DNA from: Xanthomonas sp. DAR 35659
GTDB lineage: Bacteria > Pseudomonadota > Gammaproteobacteria > Xanthomonadales > Xanthomonadaceae
Assembly: GCF_041242975.1 (NCBI RefSeq)
Contig: NZ_CP162488.1
Coordinates: 3,586,001-3,650,000 of the forward strand
Direction of reading: 5' to 3'
DNA: 64,000 nucleotides
The translations under genes were made by a program, and so were the position numbers. This document shows, piece by piece, positions 1 through 10,290 of this stretch. The stretch's first letter is position 1. Each line of letters starts with the position of its first letter. The notes under the pieces were generated by a model, which worked only from the letters and a program-made list of their open reading frames with translations, was not told the origin of the DNA and did not search any database.

Positions 1-69
1 CATCAGCGCGACGCCGATACCGGTGGCCACGATCAGAAACAGCAGGGACGGCAAATATTCGGCCAGCAC
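1..69 (-). CDS. nuoA: NADH-quinone oxidoreductase subunit A, N-terminal fragment
   Basis: This is the first 23 codons of a gene that runs off the left edge of the window. It reads from a GTG at 67-69 as V/M-LAEYLPSLLFLIVATGIGV, a hydrophobic first transmembrane helix. The sequence and its position just after secG and tRNA-Leu fit NuoA, the small membrane subunit that opens the nuo operon for proton-pumping complex I. In many gammaproteobacteria tpiA-secG-tRNA-Leu directly precedes nuoA, which supports the call. Only the N-terminus is visible, so the rest of the operon is inferred. Confidence 0.8.
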   Translation of the reverse strand, partial: MLAEYLPSLLFLIVATGIGVALM

Positions 70-176
70 TCGCAATTCTCTCTTGCCTGTGCCCGCGCGC
101 GTGCCGCGCAGGCATGGGATAGACGATTGTCCGAACAGGAGCGTGACGCCCCTGCGCAGAAACCGCAGCCAAACAA

Positions 177-261
177 TGGTGCCCAAGAGGGGACTCGAAC
201 CCCTACGACCTAAGTCGCTACCACCTCAAGGTAGTGCGTCTACCAATTCCGCCACCTGGGC
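177..261 (-). tRNA. tRNA-Leu (anticodon GAG)
   Basis: The minus strand folds as a leucine tRNA. The acceptor stem GCCCAGG pairs near the 3' end, the D-arm carries GGTAGACGC, the anticodon stem CTACC/GGTAG encloses loop TTGAGGT (anticodon GAG, reading CUC/CUU), there is a variable arm, and the T-arm is GGGGTTCGAGTCCCC. The CCA end is encoded at 177-179. It lies between secG and nuoA on the same strand and is probably cotranscribed with them. Confidence 0.95.
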
Positions 262-310
262 TTGCGTATCGCGCGCGGCAATCCCGCCGCGCAACATATT
301 GTAACCGTCT

Positions 311-751
311 TCAGTCTTTCTGCGATGGGGCAGGCGACTTTTGTTGTGCATTTTCCGGCGCCTGCTGCGCCGGCGGCGCGGCGGCGGGCACGGCCGGGGC
401 GGCCGGGGCGGTCGACGCCGGGGCCTGCGGGATCTGCAGCTCGCCGGCCGGCGCGGCCGGCGCCGGGGTCGCGGCCTGCGACATCACGCCCAGATTGGCC
501 TCGGCCGCCGGACGCGCGCTGTGGCCGGCATACCAGGCCATGAACAGGCTGATCGCGAAGAACACCACGGCCAGCCACTTGGTCGACTTGGACAGGAAGT
601 TGGACGCGCCGCGCGATCCGAACACGGTGCCGGACGCACCCGCGCCGAAGCCCGAGCCCGCCGCCGCGCCGGAACCGCGCTGCATCAGGATCAGCGCGAT
701 CATCGCGATCGCCACCAGCACGTAGACCACATTGAGGATGACCATCAGCAT
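311..751 (-). CDS. secG: Preprotein translocase subunit SecG
   Basis: SecG is the small inner-membrane subunit of the SecYEG channel and aids protein export. The 146-residue product begins MLMVILNVVYVLVAIAMIAL (first membrane helix). A Gly-rich loop QRGSGAAAGSGFGAG and the FGSRGASNFLSKSTKWLA segment follow, then a second membrane helix, which is the family pattern. The tail is a long Ala/Pro-rich extension, as is common in this lineage. The open frame extends 16 codons further upstream, but those residues are charged and unlike SecG, so the ATG at 751 is chosen. It lies between tpiA and tRNA-Leu on the same strand, the usual arrangement. Confidence 0.92.
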   Translation of the reverse strand: MLMVILNVVYVLVAIAMIALILMQRGSGAAAGSGFGAGASGTVFGSRGASNFLSKSTKWLAVVFFAISLFMAWYAGHSARPAAEANLGVMSQAATPAPAAPAGELQIPQAPASTAPAAPAVPAAAPPAQQAPENAQQKSPAPSQKD

Positions 752-814
752 TTCGAAATCCGTCCGGACAGTACGACTTGAGTAGCGAGCGGCCGCCACC
801 CGGCGGCCGTTCGG

Positions 815-1567
815 TTAACGGGCCGCCGCGCGCGCGATGGCCAGGAATTCCGCGGCGACCAACGAGGCCCCGCCGATCAGCCCGCCATCGACGTCCGGCT
901 GCGCGAACAGCTCGGCGGCGTTGTCGGGCTTGACGCTGCCGCCATACAGAAGCGGCAGCGAATCCGCGATTCTAGCATCGTGGGCGGCGACTTCGCCACG
1001 GATGAACGCGTGCACCGCCTGCGCCTGGGCCGGGCTGGCGGTCCGCCCGGTGCCGATCGCCCAGACCGGCTCGTAGGCCACCACCGCCTTGGCGAACCCC
1101 TGCACGCCCACCAGCGCCAGCACCGGCGCCAGCTGCGCGGCGATGACCGCGTCGGTCTGGCCGGCCTCGCGCTGCTCCAGGGTCTCGCCCACGCACAGGA
1201 TCGGGATCAGCCCGGCGTGCAGCGCCGCGGCGAACTTGCGCGCGACCAGTTCGCTGCTCTCCTGGTGGTACTGGCGCCGCTCCGAATGCCCGACCAGGCC
1301 GTACTCGGCGCCCACGTCCACCAGCATCGCCGCCGACACCTCGCCGGTGTAGGCGCCCTTCTCGTTGCTGCTCACGTCCTGCGCGCCGAAGTGCAGCGCA
1401 TGGTCCTCGAAGTCCTCGATCAGGTCGCCCAGGTAGGGCAGCGGCGGCAGGATGACGACGTCCACGCCCTCGGCCGGCAGGCCGGCGGCCACCTCCTGCA
1501 CCAGGGCGGTGGCGAAATGGCGGTTGCCATGCAGTTTCCAGTTTCCGGCTACGATCTTGCGTCGCAT
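815..1567 (-). CDS. tpiA: Triosephosphate isomerase
   Basis: This enzyme interconverts dihydroxyacetone phosphate and glyceraldehyde 3-phosphate in glycolysis and gluconeogenesis (cytoplasm). The 250-residue product is full length. It starts MRRKIVAGNWKLHGN with substrate-binding Asn9 and Lys11, carries GHSERR with the electrophilic His94, and has the catalytic Glu166 in AYEPVWAIGTG. The phosphate-binding YGGSV and GGASL loops lie near the C-terminus. The start at 1567 is preceded by a GGAGA ribosome-binding sequence. The much longer open frame upstream is antisense to the neighbouring dehydrogenase and is not coding. secG follows 63 bases downstream. Confidence 0.97.
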   Translation of the reverse strand: MRRKIVAGNWKLHGNRHFATALVQEVAAGLPAEGVDVVILPPLPYLGDLIEDFEDHALHFGAQDVSSNEKGAYTGEVSAAMLVDVGAEYGLVGHSERRQYHQESSELVARKFAAALHAGLIPILCVGETLEQREAGQTDAVIAAQLAPVLALVGVQGFAKAVVAYEPVWAIGTGRTASPAQAQAVHAFIRGEVAAHDARIADSLPLLYGGSVKPDNAAELFAQPDVDGGLIGGASLVAAEFLAIARAAAR

Positions 1568-1696
1568 CGGCGCGTTCTCCGGCGAAAAGTGCCGAAAGGA
1601 TAGCCGATGCGCGGCGCCGCCCGGCAGCGCCGCCGGCCCCGGCCCGGCCTGCATGCCCCCTCCCCTGCCCCGATCGCCCACTCCTGCGAGACCGCC
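1568..1696. promoter_or_regulatory. Divergent promoter region between tpiA and the SDR gene
   Basis: The 129 bases between two outward-facing genes must hold the promoter for tpiA-secG (leftward) and probably for the dehydrogenase (rightward). A GGAGA ribosome-binding sequence for tpiA is visible next to its start. No convincing -35/-10 pair stands out in this GC-rich stretch. Confidence 0.4.
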
Positions 1697-2497
1697 ATGC
1701 CCCAGCCTTCCGCCTATGCCCTGATCACCGGCGCCTCCAGCGGCATCGGCCGCGAGATCGCCCGCGAATACGCTCGCCGCGGCGTGCCGCTGATCCTCAC
1801 GGCGCGTCGCGAGGCGCTGCTGCAGGCGCTGGCCGCCGAACTGCGGGCGCAGGTGCCGGTGGAGGTGGTGGTGGCCGACCTGGCCGACCCGGCGGCGCCG
1901 GCCGCGCTGGTGGCCGAACTGGAACGGCGCGGGCTGGCGGTGCGGATCCTGGTCAACAACGCCGGCTATGGAGTGCCCGGCCGCTACACGACCCAGGACT
2001 GGGCGGTGCATGCGGCGTTCCTGCAGGTAATGGTCGGCGCCGTATGCGAACTGACCTGGCGCCTGCTGCCGGCGCTGCGCGCCAGCGGCCAGGGGCGCAT
2101 CCTCAACGTGGCCTCGTTCGCCGCGCTGGTGCCCGGCGCCGACGGCCACACCCTGTACGCGGCGGCCAAGAGCTTCATGCTGCGCTTCAGCGAGTCGCTG
2201 GCGCTGGAGAACGCGGACAGCGGCGTCAACGTCTGCGCGCTGTGCCCGGGCTTCACCTGGTCCGAGTTCCACGACGTCACCGGCACCCGCGAACAAATGG
2301 ACGCGATGCCGCGCTGGATCTGGCTACAGACCGCGGCGGTGGCCCGCGCCGGCATCGACGGCGCCGAACGCGGCAAGGTGCGCGTGGTCCCGGGCACGGT
2401 CTACCGCGCCCTGCTGGGCCTGACGGCGCTGCTGCCCAATGCGTTGTTGCTGCGGCTGATGGGGCGCGGCTCGCATCGGATCAGGTCGGCGGAATGA
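1697..2497 (+). CDS. SDR-family NAD(P)-dependent oxidoreductase
   Basis: This is a classical short-chain dehydrogenase/reductase of 266 residues. The N-terminal nucleotide-binding motif TGASSGIG is at about residues 10-17, and LVNNAGYG marks the conserved NNAG. Catalytic Ser lies in LNVASFAAL, and YAAAKSF supplies the YxxxK pair. The Arg pair just after the first strand (TARRE) suggests NADP preference. The substrate cannot be predicted; close families are annotated as DltE-like or general ketoreductases. The ATG at 1697 is chosen because upstream in-frame residues are not SDR-like. It stands alone on the plus strand, and its stop codon abuts the stop of the convergent gene at 2498. Confidence 0.85.
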   Translation: MPQPSAYALITGASSGIGREIAREYARRGVPLILTARREALLQALAAELRAQVPVEVVVADLADPAAPAALVAELERRGLAVRILVNNAGYGVPGRYTTQDWAVHAAFLQVMVGAVCELTWRLLPALRASGQGRILNVASFAALVPGADGHTLYAAAKSFMLRFSESLALENADSGVNVCALCPGFTWSEFHDVTGTREQMDAMPRWIWLQTAAVARAGIDGAERGKVRVVPGTVYRALLGLTALLPNALLLRLMGRGSHRIRSAE

Positions 2498-3106
2498 CTA
2501 GAACTTCATACTGGGGCCAGCAGAAGGGACCAGCGCGCTTACCAGCTCCGGCAACGACAAAGTGAAATGGTGGCAGGATCCTCGTGCTCTGGCGACCACC
2601 AAAACGACGTCGCTCCCATCGCCGCCTCCGTTCGTATGAGCGAGCAGCGCCTGCGCATAGTCGAGAAAATCCGCGTTCTCCAACCCGACGTTAGGCGGCT
2701 CCGCCAGGAGCCGCTGAATGAAGTCCTCGGACCAGGCATCCGGCATCCTGGGCAACGGCGAGCGCGAGCAAACCACAGAACGGTACCCCCAGAACCCAAT
2801 GTCGCAGGCTTCGTTCTGCGCATAGAAATGGCATCGCTCATGCGCCTTCGCATTGGCGTTGTCCGCAGCCAACCATGCGCAAACCCCCGGAACTACGGCC
2901 TTTTCGCGCTCGGCGTCGATTCCTGCAGCGGCATCCTTGAATTCGATCAGTGTCCAATGCATTGCATGGTTGGTGATCAGGTCGGCGAGTAGCCGCCGAT
3001 CGCTACCATTGGTGGGAATGGTATCGGCGCGCCGCGCCATTTCGGCTGCGCGAGCGTCGAGCGCACGGGTAAAGATGGTGATGAGTCCAGTCTCTTGCTG
3101 CGCCAC
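2498..3106 (-). CDS. Hypothetical protein, 202 residues
   Basis: I do not recognise this protein. It begins with GTG, 10 bases after the stop of the upstream 2OG-oxygenase gene, so the two are probably cotranscribed. It has no signal peptide or membrane helix. The segment LLADLITNHAMHWTLIEFKD contains an IEFK string that resembles the core of PD-(D/E)xK nucleases, but no preceding acidic motif is obvious, so this is only a remark. His and Cys occur in KAHERCHFYA and SCHHFTL. Base composition is visibly less GC-rich than the flanking housekeeping genes, which hints at a later acquisition. Its stop codon touches that of the convergent SDR gene. Confidence 0.6.
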   Translation of the reverse strand: MAQQETGLITIFTRALDARAAEMARRADTIPTNGSDRRLLADLITNHAMHWTLIEFKDAAAGIDAEREKAVVPGVCAWLAADNANAKAHERCHFYAQNEACDIGFWGYRSVVCSRSPLPRMPDAWSEDFIQRLLAEPPNVGLENADFLDYAQALLAHTNGGGDGSDVVLVVARARGSCHHFTLSLPELVSALVPSAGPSMKF

Positions 3107-3116
3107 CGCCCACCCC

Positions 3117-4070
3117 CTACTTCAGCTTGATCTCGCGCAACCGCTCTTCCAGATAGCCCTGCGCGGTGATCGGCTCGGGGTAGCGGCTGGGGTTGTCGGC
3201 GCTGACGCAGGAGGGCAGCACGTCGATCACGAAGTCCGGGTTCGGGTGCAGGAAGAACGGCACCGAGTAGCGCGGCTGCCGCGCCTGCTCGCCCGGCGGG
3301 TTGACCACGCGGTGGGTGGTCGAGGGATACACATGGTTGGTCAGGCGCTGCAGCATGTCGCCGATGTTGACCACGATGGTGTCGGCGTCGGAGGTGAACG
3401 GCACCCACTCGCCCTGCTTGGACTTGACTTCCAGGCCGGCAGCGCTGGCGCCGACCAGCAGGGTGATCAAGTTGATGTCCTCGTGCGCGCCGGCGCGCAC
3501 GTTGGGGATGTCGTCGGCGGTGATCGGCGGGTAGTAGATCGGGCGCAGGATCGAATTGCCCGAATCGGTCTTGTCGGCGAAGTAGTGTTCGGGCAGGCCG
3601 ATGTGCAGCGCCAGCGCCGACAGCACGCGCGCGCCGAGCTGGTCCAGCGCCTGGTACAGGCCGTAGCCGTGCTCGCGAAAACCCGGCACCTCGCTCGGCC
3701 ACAGGTTCGGCGGCATCACTTCGCGGTACTTGGAGTCGTCGGGAATCTCGCGGCCGATGTGCCAGAACTCCTTCAGGTCGAAGTGCTTGGAATCCTTGGC
3801 GGTCTCCACGCCGAAGGCGGTGTAGCCGCGTGCACCGCCGCTGCCCGGCACGTGGTACTGGCGCTTGGTGTCCTCGGGCAACGCGAAGAACGCCTTGAAC
3901 ACAGCGTAGGCGGCGTCGATCCGCGCCTGCGCGATGCCGTGGTTGCGGATGCCGGCGAAGCCCCACTCGCGATAGGCCGCGCCGAGTTCGGCGACGAAGG
4001 CGTCGCGGTCCGTGTCGAAGCGGGTGATGTCGAGGGTGGGAATGCGCGCAGTCATGGCAGGAACCGTCAT
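3117..4070 (-). CDS. 2-oxoglutarate/Fe(II)-dependent oxygenase, isopenicillin N synthase family
   Basis: This is a soluble oxidoreductase of 317 residues with the non-heme N-terminal domain (residues 10-130) and the 2OG-Fe(II) jelly-roll domain. Iron ligands are visible as His196 and Asp198 in AHEDINLITLL and His253 in STTHRVVNP. Arg267-x-Ser269 (PRYSVPFF) would bind the 2-oxoglutarate carboxylate. The family also contains oxidases that do not use 2OG, so substrate and product remain open. ATG codons at 4070 and 4055 are both possible starts, and neither has a clear ribosome-binding site. It is followed after 10 bases by the unknown gene at 2498-3106 and preceded by glmM. Confidence 0.85.
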   Translation of the reverse strand: MTVPAMTARIPTLDITRFDTDRDAFVAELGAAYREWGFAGIRNHGIAQARIDAAYAVFKAFFALPEDTKRQYHVPGSGGARGYTAFGVETAKDSKHFDLKEFWHIGREIPDDSKYREVMPPNLWPSEVPGFREHGYGLYQALDQLGARVLSALALHIGLPEHYFADKTDSGNSILRPIYYPPITADDIPNVRAGAHEDINLITLLVGASAAGLEVKSKQGEWVPFTSDADTIVVNIGDMLQRLTNHVYPSTTHRVVNPPGEQARQPRYSVPFFLHPNPDFVIDVLPSCVSADNPSRYPEPITAQGYLEERLREIKLK

Positions 4071-4097
4071 CGGGTGAAAGGGGAAGAAGCGCCGCGA

Positions 4098-4187
4098 TCA
4101 GCGCAACAAGCGATAGAGCAGGTAGAAGGTGGCCATCTTGGCGATGACCACCGCGATGGCGATGGCGAGCGACTCACGCCGCGTCAC
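4098..4187 (-). CDS. Putative 29-residue membrane peptide overlapping the end of glmM
   Basis: A GTG at 4185-4187 opens a short frame that overlaps the last 14 bases of glmM and ends with TGA at 4098-4100. The peptide is [20 protein letters not shown] followed by FYLLYRLLR. That is a basic N-terminus, one uninterrupted hydrophobic helix and a basic C-terminus, a typical single-pass micropeptide topology. Overlap with glmM would allow translational coupling. No homolog is known to me, and a chance open frame of this length is possible in GC-rich DNA. Confidence 0.4.
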   Translation of the reverse strand: MTRRESLAIAIAVVIAKMATFYLLYRLLR

Positions 4188-5523
4188 GGACCGCCCCGGC
4201 GAGTTTCTCCAGGGTGTCGCGCATCAGCGCCGCGTCGTCGGCCTCGACCGTGACCCGCAGCACCGGCTCGGTGCCGGACGGGCGCAGGAAGGCGCGCCCG
4301 CGCCCCTGCACCGCCGCCTGCGCCGCGGCCAGCGCGGCCTGCACGCTGGCCGCCTCGGCCGGACGCGCGCCCGGCTGCAGGCGCACGTTGACCGTCTGCT
4401 GCGGCACCTTGCGCAAGTCCTGCAATCCCTCGCGCAGGCTCTGCCGCGAGCGCTTGAGCACCTCCAGCACCTGCAGCGCGCTGACGATGGCATCGCCGGT
4501 GGTGGCGCGATCCAGGCACAGCATGTGCCCGGAAGTCTCGCCGCCGAGCACGCCGCCGTGCTCGACCAGCGCCTGGTGCACGTAGCGGTCGCCGACCTTG
4601 ACCCGCAGGAACGGCAGCTGCAGCGCGGCCAGCGCCTGCTCCAGGCCGTAGTTGGTCATCAGCGTGCCGACCACCGGCCCGCGCAGGCGCCCGCTGGCCT
4701 GCCAGCCGCGCGCCAGCACGTACAACAGGTCGTCGCCGTCGACCGGATTGCCCCGGTCGTCGGCCATCAGCACGCGGTCGCCGTCGCCGTCGAAGGCGAT
4801 GCCCAGGTGCGCGCCATGGCTGCGCACGTTGCTGGCGAGGTTGTCGATGTGCATCGAGCCGACGCCAGCGTTGATGTTGAGCCCGTCCGGCGCGGCGCCG
4901 ATCGCGACCACCTCCGCGCCCAGTTCGCGGAACAGCAGCGGCGCGATGTGGTAGGTCGCGCCGTGCGCGCAATCCAGCACCAGCTTCAGCCCGCGCAGGT
5001 CGAAGCCGCGCGGCACGCTGGCCTTGCAGAACTCGATGTAGCGACCGATCGCGTCGCGCGCGCGCATCGCCTTGCCAAGGCGTTCGGATTCGACGGTGGC
5101 GAACGGCGCGTCGAGCGCCGCTTCGATCGCGCTCTCGGTAGCGTCGTCGAGCTTCTCGCCCTCGGCGGAGAAGAACTTGATGCCGTTGTCGTAGTGCGGA
5201 TTGTGCGAGGCGCTGATGACGATGCCGGCGTCGGCGCCGAGGGTGCGCGTGAGGAACGCCACCGCCGGGGTCGGCATCGGCCCGAGCAACTGCACGTTGG
5301 CGCCGGCGGCGACCAGCCCGGCCTCCAGCGCCGACTCGAACATGTAGCCGGAAATGCGCGTGTCCTTGCCGATCACCACGGTCGGCCGCGCCGCGCCATC
5401 GGCGCCCGCGCCGAGCACGCGGCCCAGCGCATTGCCCAGGCGCATCACGAAATCGGCGGAGATCGCGCCCTGCCCGACCCGGCCGCGGATGCCGTCGGTG
5501 CCGAAGTATTTGCGTTGGTTCAT
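4174..5523 (-). CDS. glmM: Phosphoglucosamine mutase
   Basis: GlmM converts glucosamine-6-phosphate to glucosamine-1-phosphate, feeding UDP-GlcNAc for peptidoglycan and LPS. The product is 449 residues, the normal length. It begins [14 protein letters not shown]. The phosphorylated active-site serine is Ser106 in [12 protein letters not shown], the metal-binding loop reads DGDGDR, and the C-terminal phosphate-binding loop is [11 protein letters not shown]. Upstream, an inverted-repeat region separates it from accD. Downstream, a possible micropeptide gene overlaps its stop codon. Confidence 0.96.
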   Translation of the reverse strand: MNQRKYFGTDGIRGRVGQGAISADFVMRLGNALGRVLGAGADGAARPTVVIGKDTRISGYMFESALEAGLVAAGANVQLLGPMPTPAVAFLTRTLGADAGIVISASHNPHYDNGIKFFSAEGEKLDDATESAIEAALDAPFATVESERLGKAMRARDAIGRYIEFCKASVPRGFDLRGLKLVLDCAHGATYHIAPLLFRELGAEVVAIGAAPDGLNINAGVGSMHIDNLASNVRSHGAHLGIAFDGDGDRVLMADDRGNPVDGDDLLYVLARGWQASGRLRGPVVGTLMTNYGLEQALAALQLPFLRVKVGDRYVHQALVEHGGVLGGETSGHMLCLDRATTGDAIVSALQVLEVLKRSRQSLREGLQDLRKVPQQTVNVRLQPGARPAEAASVQAALAAAQAAVQGRGRAFLRPSGTEPVLRVTVEADDAALMRDTLEKLAGAVRDAA

Positions 5524-5530
5524 ACGGCTG

Positions 5531-5662
5531 TGAATGGGGAATGGAGAATCGGGAATGGGAAAAAGCCGGAAAATTCCACGGGTCGCGGAAACGCGCTTGC
5601 CACGCGATGCATCGCGCTCGCGACAACACGGTTCCCGATTCCCGATTCCCGATTTCCGGCTT

Positions 5663-5665
<3 letters not shown>
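5531..5665. repeat. Inverted repeat of the GATTCGGGAATGGG family between accD and glmM
   Basis: The left arm at 5531-5572 (GGGAATGGAGAATCGGGAAT, then AAAAGCCGGAAA) and the right arm at about 5632-5663 (TTCCCGATTCCCGATTCCCG, then ATTTCCGGCTTT) are largely complementary, so the transcript could form a long hairpin. The right arm reaches the accD stop codon. Related arms occur at 24441-24471, 24797-24822, 46840-46884 and 49485-49585. Confidence 0.7.
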
Positions 5666-6550
<885 letters not shown>

Positions 6551-6859
6551 GCGGAATGACGATCCAGTCGCGCGGCCCACCGGGCCGCCAAGGGGCGACA
6601 GTCTAGCGCGCCGCTAGATATCGCGCCGCAATACGCCGGCGCATCGCCTCGGCGGCAGATTGCTGCGCTGCAACACGCATTTCGAAGGCGGCTCGCCGCA
6701 TCGGCGTGCCATGCCACCGTTGCGGTGACGGAAGATGCGCCGCTGGCCGGAGCCTGGGACGCGCGAACGCGATGGCCGCGCCAGTTCGCCATCAGGGACA
6801 GACGCCACGCGTGGTCAGCGCATCGACCGGCATCCGAGAGACGCCGGCGAACATGCGGC
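6551..6859. other. Intergenic region trpA-accD, no gene seen
   Basis: No frame here has a credible start, ribosome-binding site or recognisable product. Because accD is essential and follows this gap, it probably has its own promoter here, but no clear -35/-10 pair could be picked out. Confidence 0.5.
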
Positions 6860-7663
6860 TCAGGCGTGGTCCAGCGCCTGCCGCAGCGGCGTCAGGAACG
6901 CCAGGGCGGCGTCGCGCGCGGCCTGCGGACTGCCCGCTTCGGCCAGCGCCGCGACCAGCGCGCTGCCGACCACCACGCCATCGGCATCCACCGCCATGGC
7001 CTTGGCGCTGGCGGCGTCCTTGATCCCGAACCCGGCCACCACCGGCACCGTGGAGCGGGCACGCAACTGGCGCAGGCGATCGCCGGCGGCGCGCGTGTCC
7101 AGGTGGTCGGCGCCGGTCACGCCGGCGAAGCTGACGTAGTAGAGATAGCCGCGCGCGGCGTCGCACAGCAGGCCGAGGCGCGCGTCGCTGGTGGTGGGCG
7201 ACGCCAGCACGATCAGGTCCAGCCCGGCCGCGGCGAAGATCGCCAGGGTCTCGGCCGACTCTTCCGGCGGCAGGTCGACCAGCAGCACGCCGTCCACGCC
7301 GGCGGCCACCGCCTCCTCGGCGAAACGCGCGGCGCCGTGGATCTCGACCGGGTTGAGGTAGCCCATCAGCACCACCGGCGTGTCCGCATCATCGCGACGG
7401 AAGGCGCTGACCGCCTCCAGCACGTAGGCCAGGCCGGCGCCGCGCGCCAGCGCGCGCTCGGAGCTGCGCTGGATGGTCGGGCCGTCGGCCATCGGGTCGG
7501 AGAACGGCACGCCGAGCTCGATCACGTCGGCGCCGGCCTCGACCAGCGCATGCATCGCCGGCACGGTCGCCTCCAGCGATGGATCGCCGGCGGTAAGGAA
7601 GGGAATCAGGGCCTTGCGCGAGTGCGTGCGCAGGCGGGCGAAGGTGGCGTCGATGCGGCGCAT
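6860..7663 (-). CDS. trpA: Tryptophan synthase alpha subunit
   Basis: TrpA cleaves indole-3-glycerol phosphate and channels indole to TrpB. The 267-residue TIM-barrel protein has catalytic Glu49 and Asp60 in the motif IELGVPFSDPMADGPTIQ. It also has the VPVVAGFGI and ADGVVVGSAL phosphate-binding segments near the C-terminus. It is the third gene of a trpB / small Cys-rich gene / trpA operon; 26 bases separate it from the small gene. Confidence 0.97.
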   Translation of the reverse strand: MRRIDATFARLRTHSRKALIPFLTAGDPSLEATVPAMHALVEAGADVIELGVPFSDPMADGPTIQRSSERALARGAGLAYVLEAVSAFRRDDADTPVVLMGYLNPVEIHGAARFAEEAVAAGVDGVLLVDLPPEESAETLAIFAAAGLDLIVLASPTTSDARLGLLCDAARGYLYYVSFAGVTGADHLDTRAAGDRLRQLRARSTVPVVAGFGIKDAASAKAMAVDADGVVVGSALVAALAEAGSPQAARDAALAFLTPLRQALDHA

Positions 7664-7689
7664 GAGGGATCCAGGCTAGGAAGAGAGGG

Positions 7690-7914
7690 TCAATCGGTCG
7701 GCGGCGCGGCGCAGGCGGACACCATGTGCGCAGGCAGTTCCGCCAGCGCCGGCGCGGGCGCCTCCACCACGAAACTGTCCACGCAGCAGCCGCAGCCGGT
7801 GTTGTCGGAGCAGGCGCGCAACGCGTCGCGCCAGCGCGCGAGCCAGTCGAGCAGCAGTTCCTGCTCGCCCGGCACATCGCATTCGGCGGTCAGCGTCGCG
7901 CGCACCCAGCGCAT
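7690..7914 (-). CDS. Small cysteine-rich protein encoded between trpB and trpA
   Basis: This is a 74-residue protein of unknown function. Its ATG lies three bases after the trpB stop (TGA-GCG-ATG), so it is almost certainly translated with trpB. Cysteines are at positions 12, 35, 41, 43 and 44, the last four in the cluster ACSDNTGCGCC, with a sixth near the C-terminus. The spacing could bind zinc or an iron-sulfur centre or form disulfides, but no known family is recognised. There is no signal peptide. Tight packing in the trp operon suggests a link to tryptophan synthesis or its regulation, but that is inference. Confidence 0.65.
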   Translation of the reverse strand: MRWVRATLTAECDVPGEQELLLDWLARWRDALRACSDNTGCGCCVDSFVVEAPAPALAELPAHMVSACAAPPTD

Positions 7915-7917
7915 CGC

Positions 7918-9135
<1,218 letters not shown>

Positions 9136-9230
9136 GGGGATCGCAGGCAGCAGGACAGGGCTGCACTTTAACGCACACGTCGCCAGGCAAAAACCGATAA
9201 AGTCTGACCAGACCCGTCAGGAAATCTCAC
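9136..9230. promoter_or_regulatory. trpB / LysR divergent control region
   Basis: These 95 bases separate trpB (minus) from a LysR regulator (plus) and should hold both promoters and the regulator's binding sites. AAACCGATAAAGTCTGACCA is the AT-richest part. An AGGAA ribosome-binding sequence precedes the regulator's ATG. By analogy with TrpI, indoleglycerol phosphate could be the co-inducer; this is not shown by the sequence. Confidence 0.5.
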
Positions 9231-10136
9231 ATGTCCAGCCTGCGCCGCCTGCCCTCGCTGAACGCCTTGCGCGCCTTCGAGGCCGCGGCGCGGCTGCGCA
9301 GCGTGGGCGGCGCGGCCGCCGAGCTGCACGTCACCCACGGCGCGGTCAGCCGCCAGATCCGGCTGCTGGAAACGGAACTGGGCCAGCCCCTACTGCAACG
9401 CGACGGCCGCGGCATCCGCCCGACTGCGGCCGGCGAGCGGCTGCGCGAGGCCGCCGGCGGCGCCTTCGCCCAGTTGCAGGACGCGGTGGCGGAGTTGCGC
9501 CGGCCGCAGCGGCCCAGCGCACTGGTGCTGGGCTGCCCGGGCAGCATCCTGGCGCGCTGGATGATCCCGCGGCTGCAGGCCCTGCAGCGCGACCTGCCCG
9601 CGCTGACCCTGCACCTGTCGGCGCACGAAGGCGCGTTCGCCGCGGACCTGGACGGCCTGGACGCCGCACTGCTGCTGGGCGAGGCGCCGTGGCCGGCCAG
9701 TTGGCGGGTGCACGTGCTGGCGCCGGAGCGGATCGGCCCGGTGCTGAGTCCGGCGCTGCCGCAAGCGGCGGCGCTGGCCGCGGGCACGCCGGCGGCGTTG
9801 CTGCGGCAGCCGTTGCTGCACACCGCCTCGCGCCCGCAGGCGTGGCCGGCCTGGGCGCAGCGGCAGGGGGTGGACCCGGCCACGCTGCGCTACGGCACCG
9901 GCTTCGAGCACCTGTACTACCTGCTGGAAGCGGCGCTGGCCGGGATCGGCGTGGCGATCGCGCCGCAGCCGCTGGTCGCCGACGACCTGGCCAGCGGCCG
10001 CCTGCTGGCGCCGTGGGGCTTCGTCGACACCGGCGGGCAATGGGCGCTGTGCACGCGGCGGGAGCAGCAGGACCCGCGGGTGGAGGCATTGGCGGGCTGG
10101 TTGGCCGGCGAGCTGCTGCGGCAGGATCGCGGTTAG
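9231..10136 (+). CDS. LysR-family transcriptional regulator, TrpI/GcvA-like
   Basis: This is a 301-residue LysR regulator. The N-terminal winged helix-turn-helix is clear (LNALRAFEAAARLRSVGGAA, then AELHVTHGAVSRQIRLLE). It is followed by the periplasmic-binding-like effector domain with LEAALAGIGVAIAPQPLV near the end. The N-terminal pattern is that of the GcvA/TrpI/AmpR group. Divergent orientation to trpB makes it the probable activator of the trpBA operon, but the effector cannot be read from sequence. AGGAA precedes the ATG at 9231. Confidence 0.88.
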   Translation: MSSLRRLPSLNALRAFEAAARLRSVGGAAAELHVTHGAVSRQIRLLETELGQPLLQRDGRGIRPTAAGERLREAAGGAFAQLQDAVAELRRPQRPSALVLGCPGSILARWMIPRLQALQRDLPALTLHLSAHEGAFAADLDGLDAALLLGEAPWPASWRVHVLAPERIGPVLSPALPQAAALAAGTPAALLRQPLLHTASRPQAWPAWAQRQGVDPATLRYGTGFEHLYYLLEAALAGIGVAIAPQPLVADDLASGRLLAPWGFVDTGGQWALCTRREQQDPRVEALAGWLAGELLRQDRG

Positions 10137-10232
10137 GCGGGTTGCCTGCCGCGTTCGCCGCCGATCCGCGCGCAATGGCGCCGCCTGAGACACGAGGCCG
10201 CGGCGCCTGGGATGCGAGTGGCTTGGGGTGTC

Positions 10233-10259
10233 TGTCGCGGCTGAAGCCGCTCCTACAGG
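10233..10259. repeat. Single GTAG-type REP palindrome
   Basis: TCGCGGCTGAAGCCGCTCCTAC is one copy of the palindromic REP-like element that also occurs as inverted pairs at 24562-24631 and 62183-62248. It lies between two convergent genes and may form an mRNA 3' hairpin. Confidence 0.75.
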
Positions 10260-10290
10260 TCGGCTGGGGCGCGTTTGCGGCGCGTGCGCC

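Noticed and set aside
815..2296. Extended 493-codon version of TpiA
   Set aside because: The N-terminal 240 residues are antisense to the SDR gene; normal TpiA length and GGAGA support the start at 1567.
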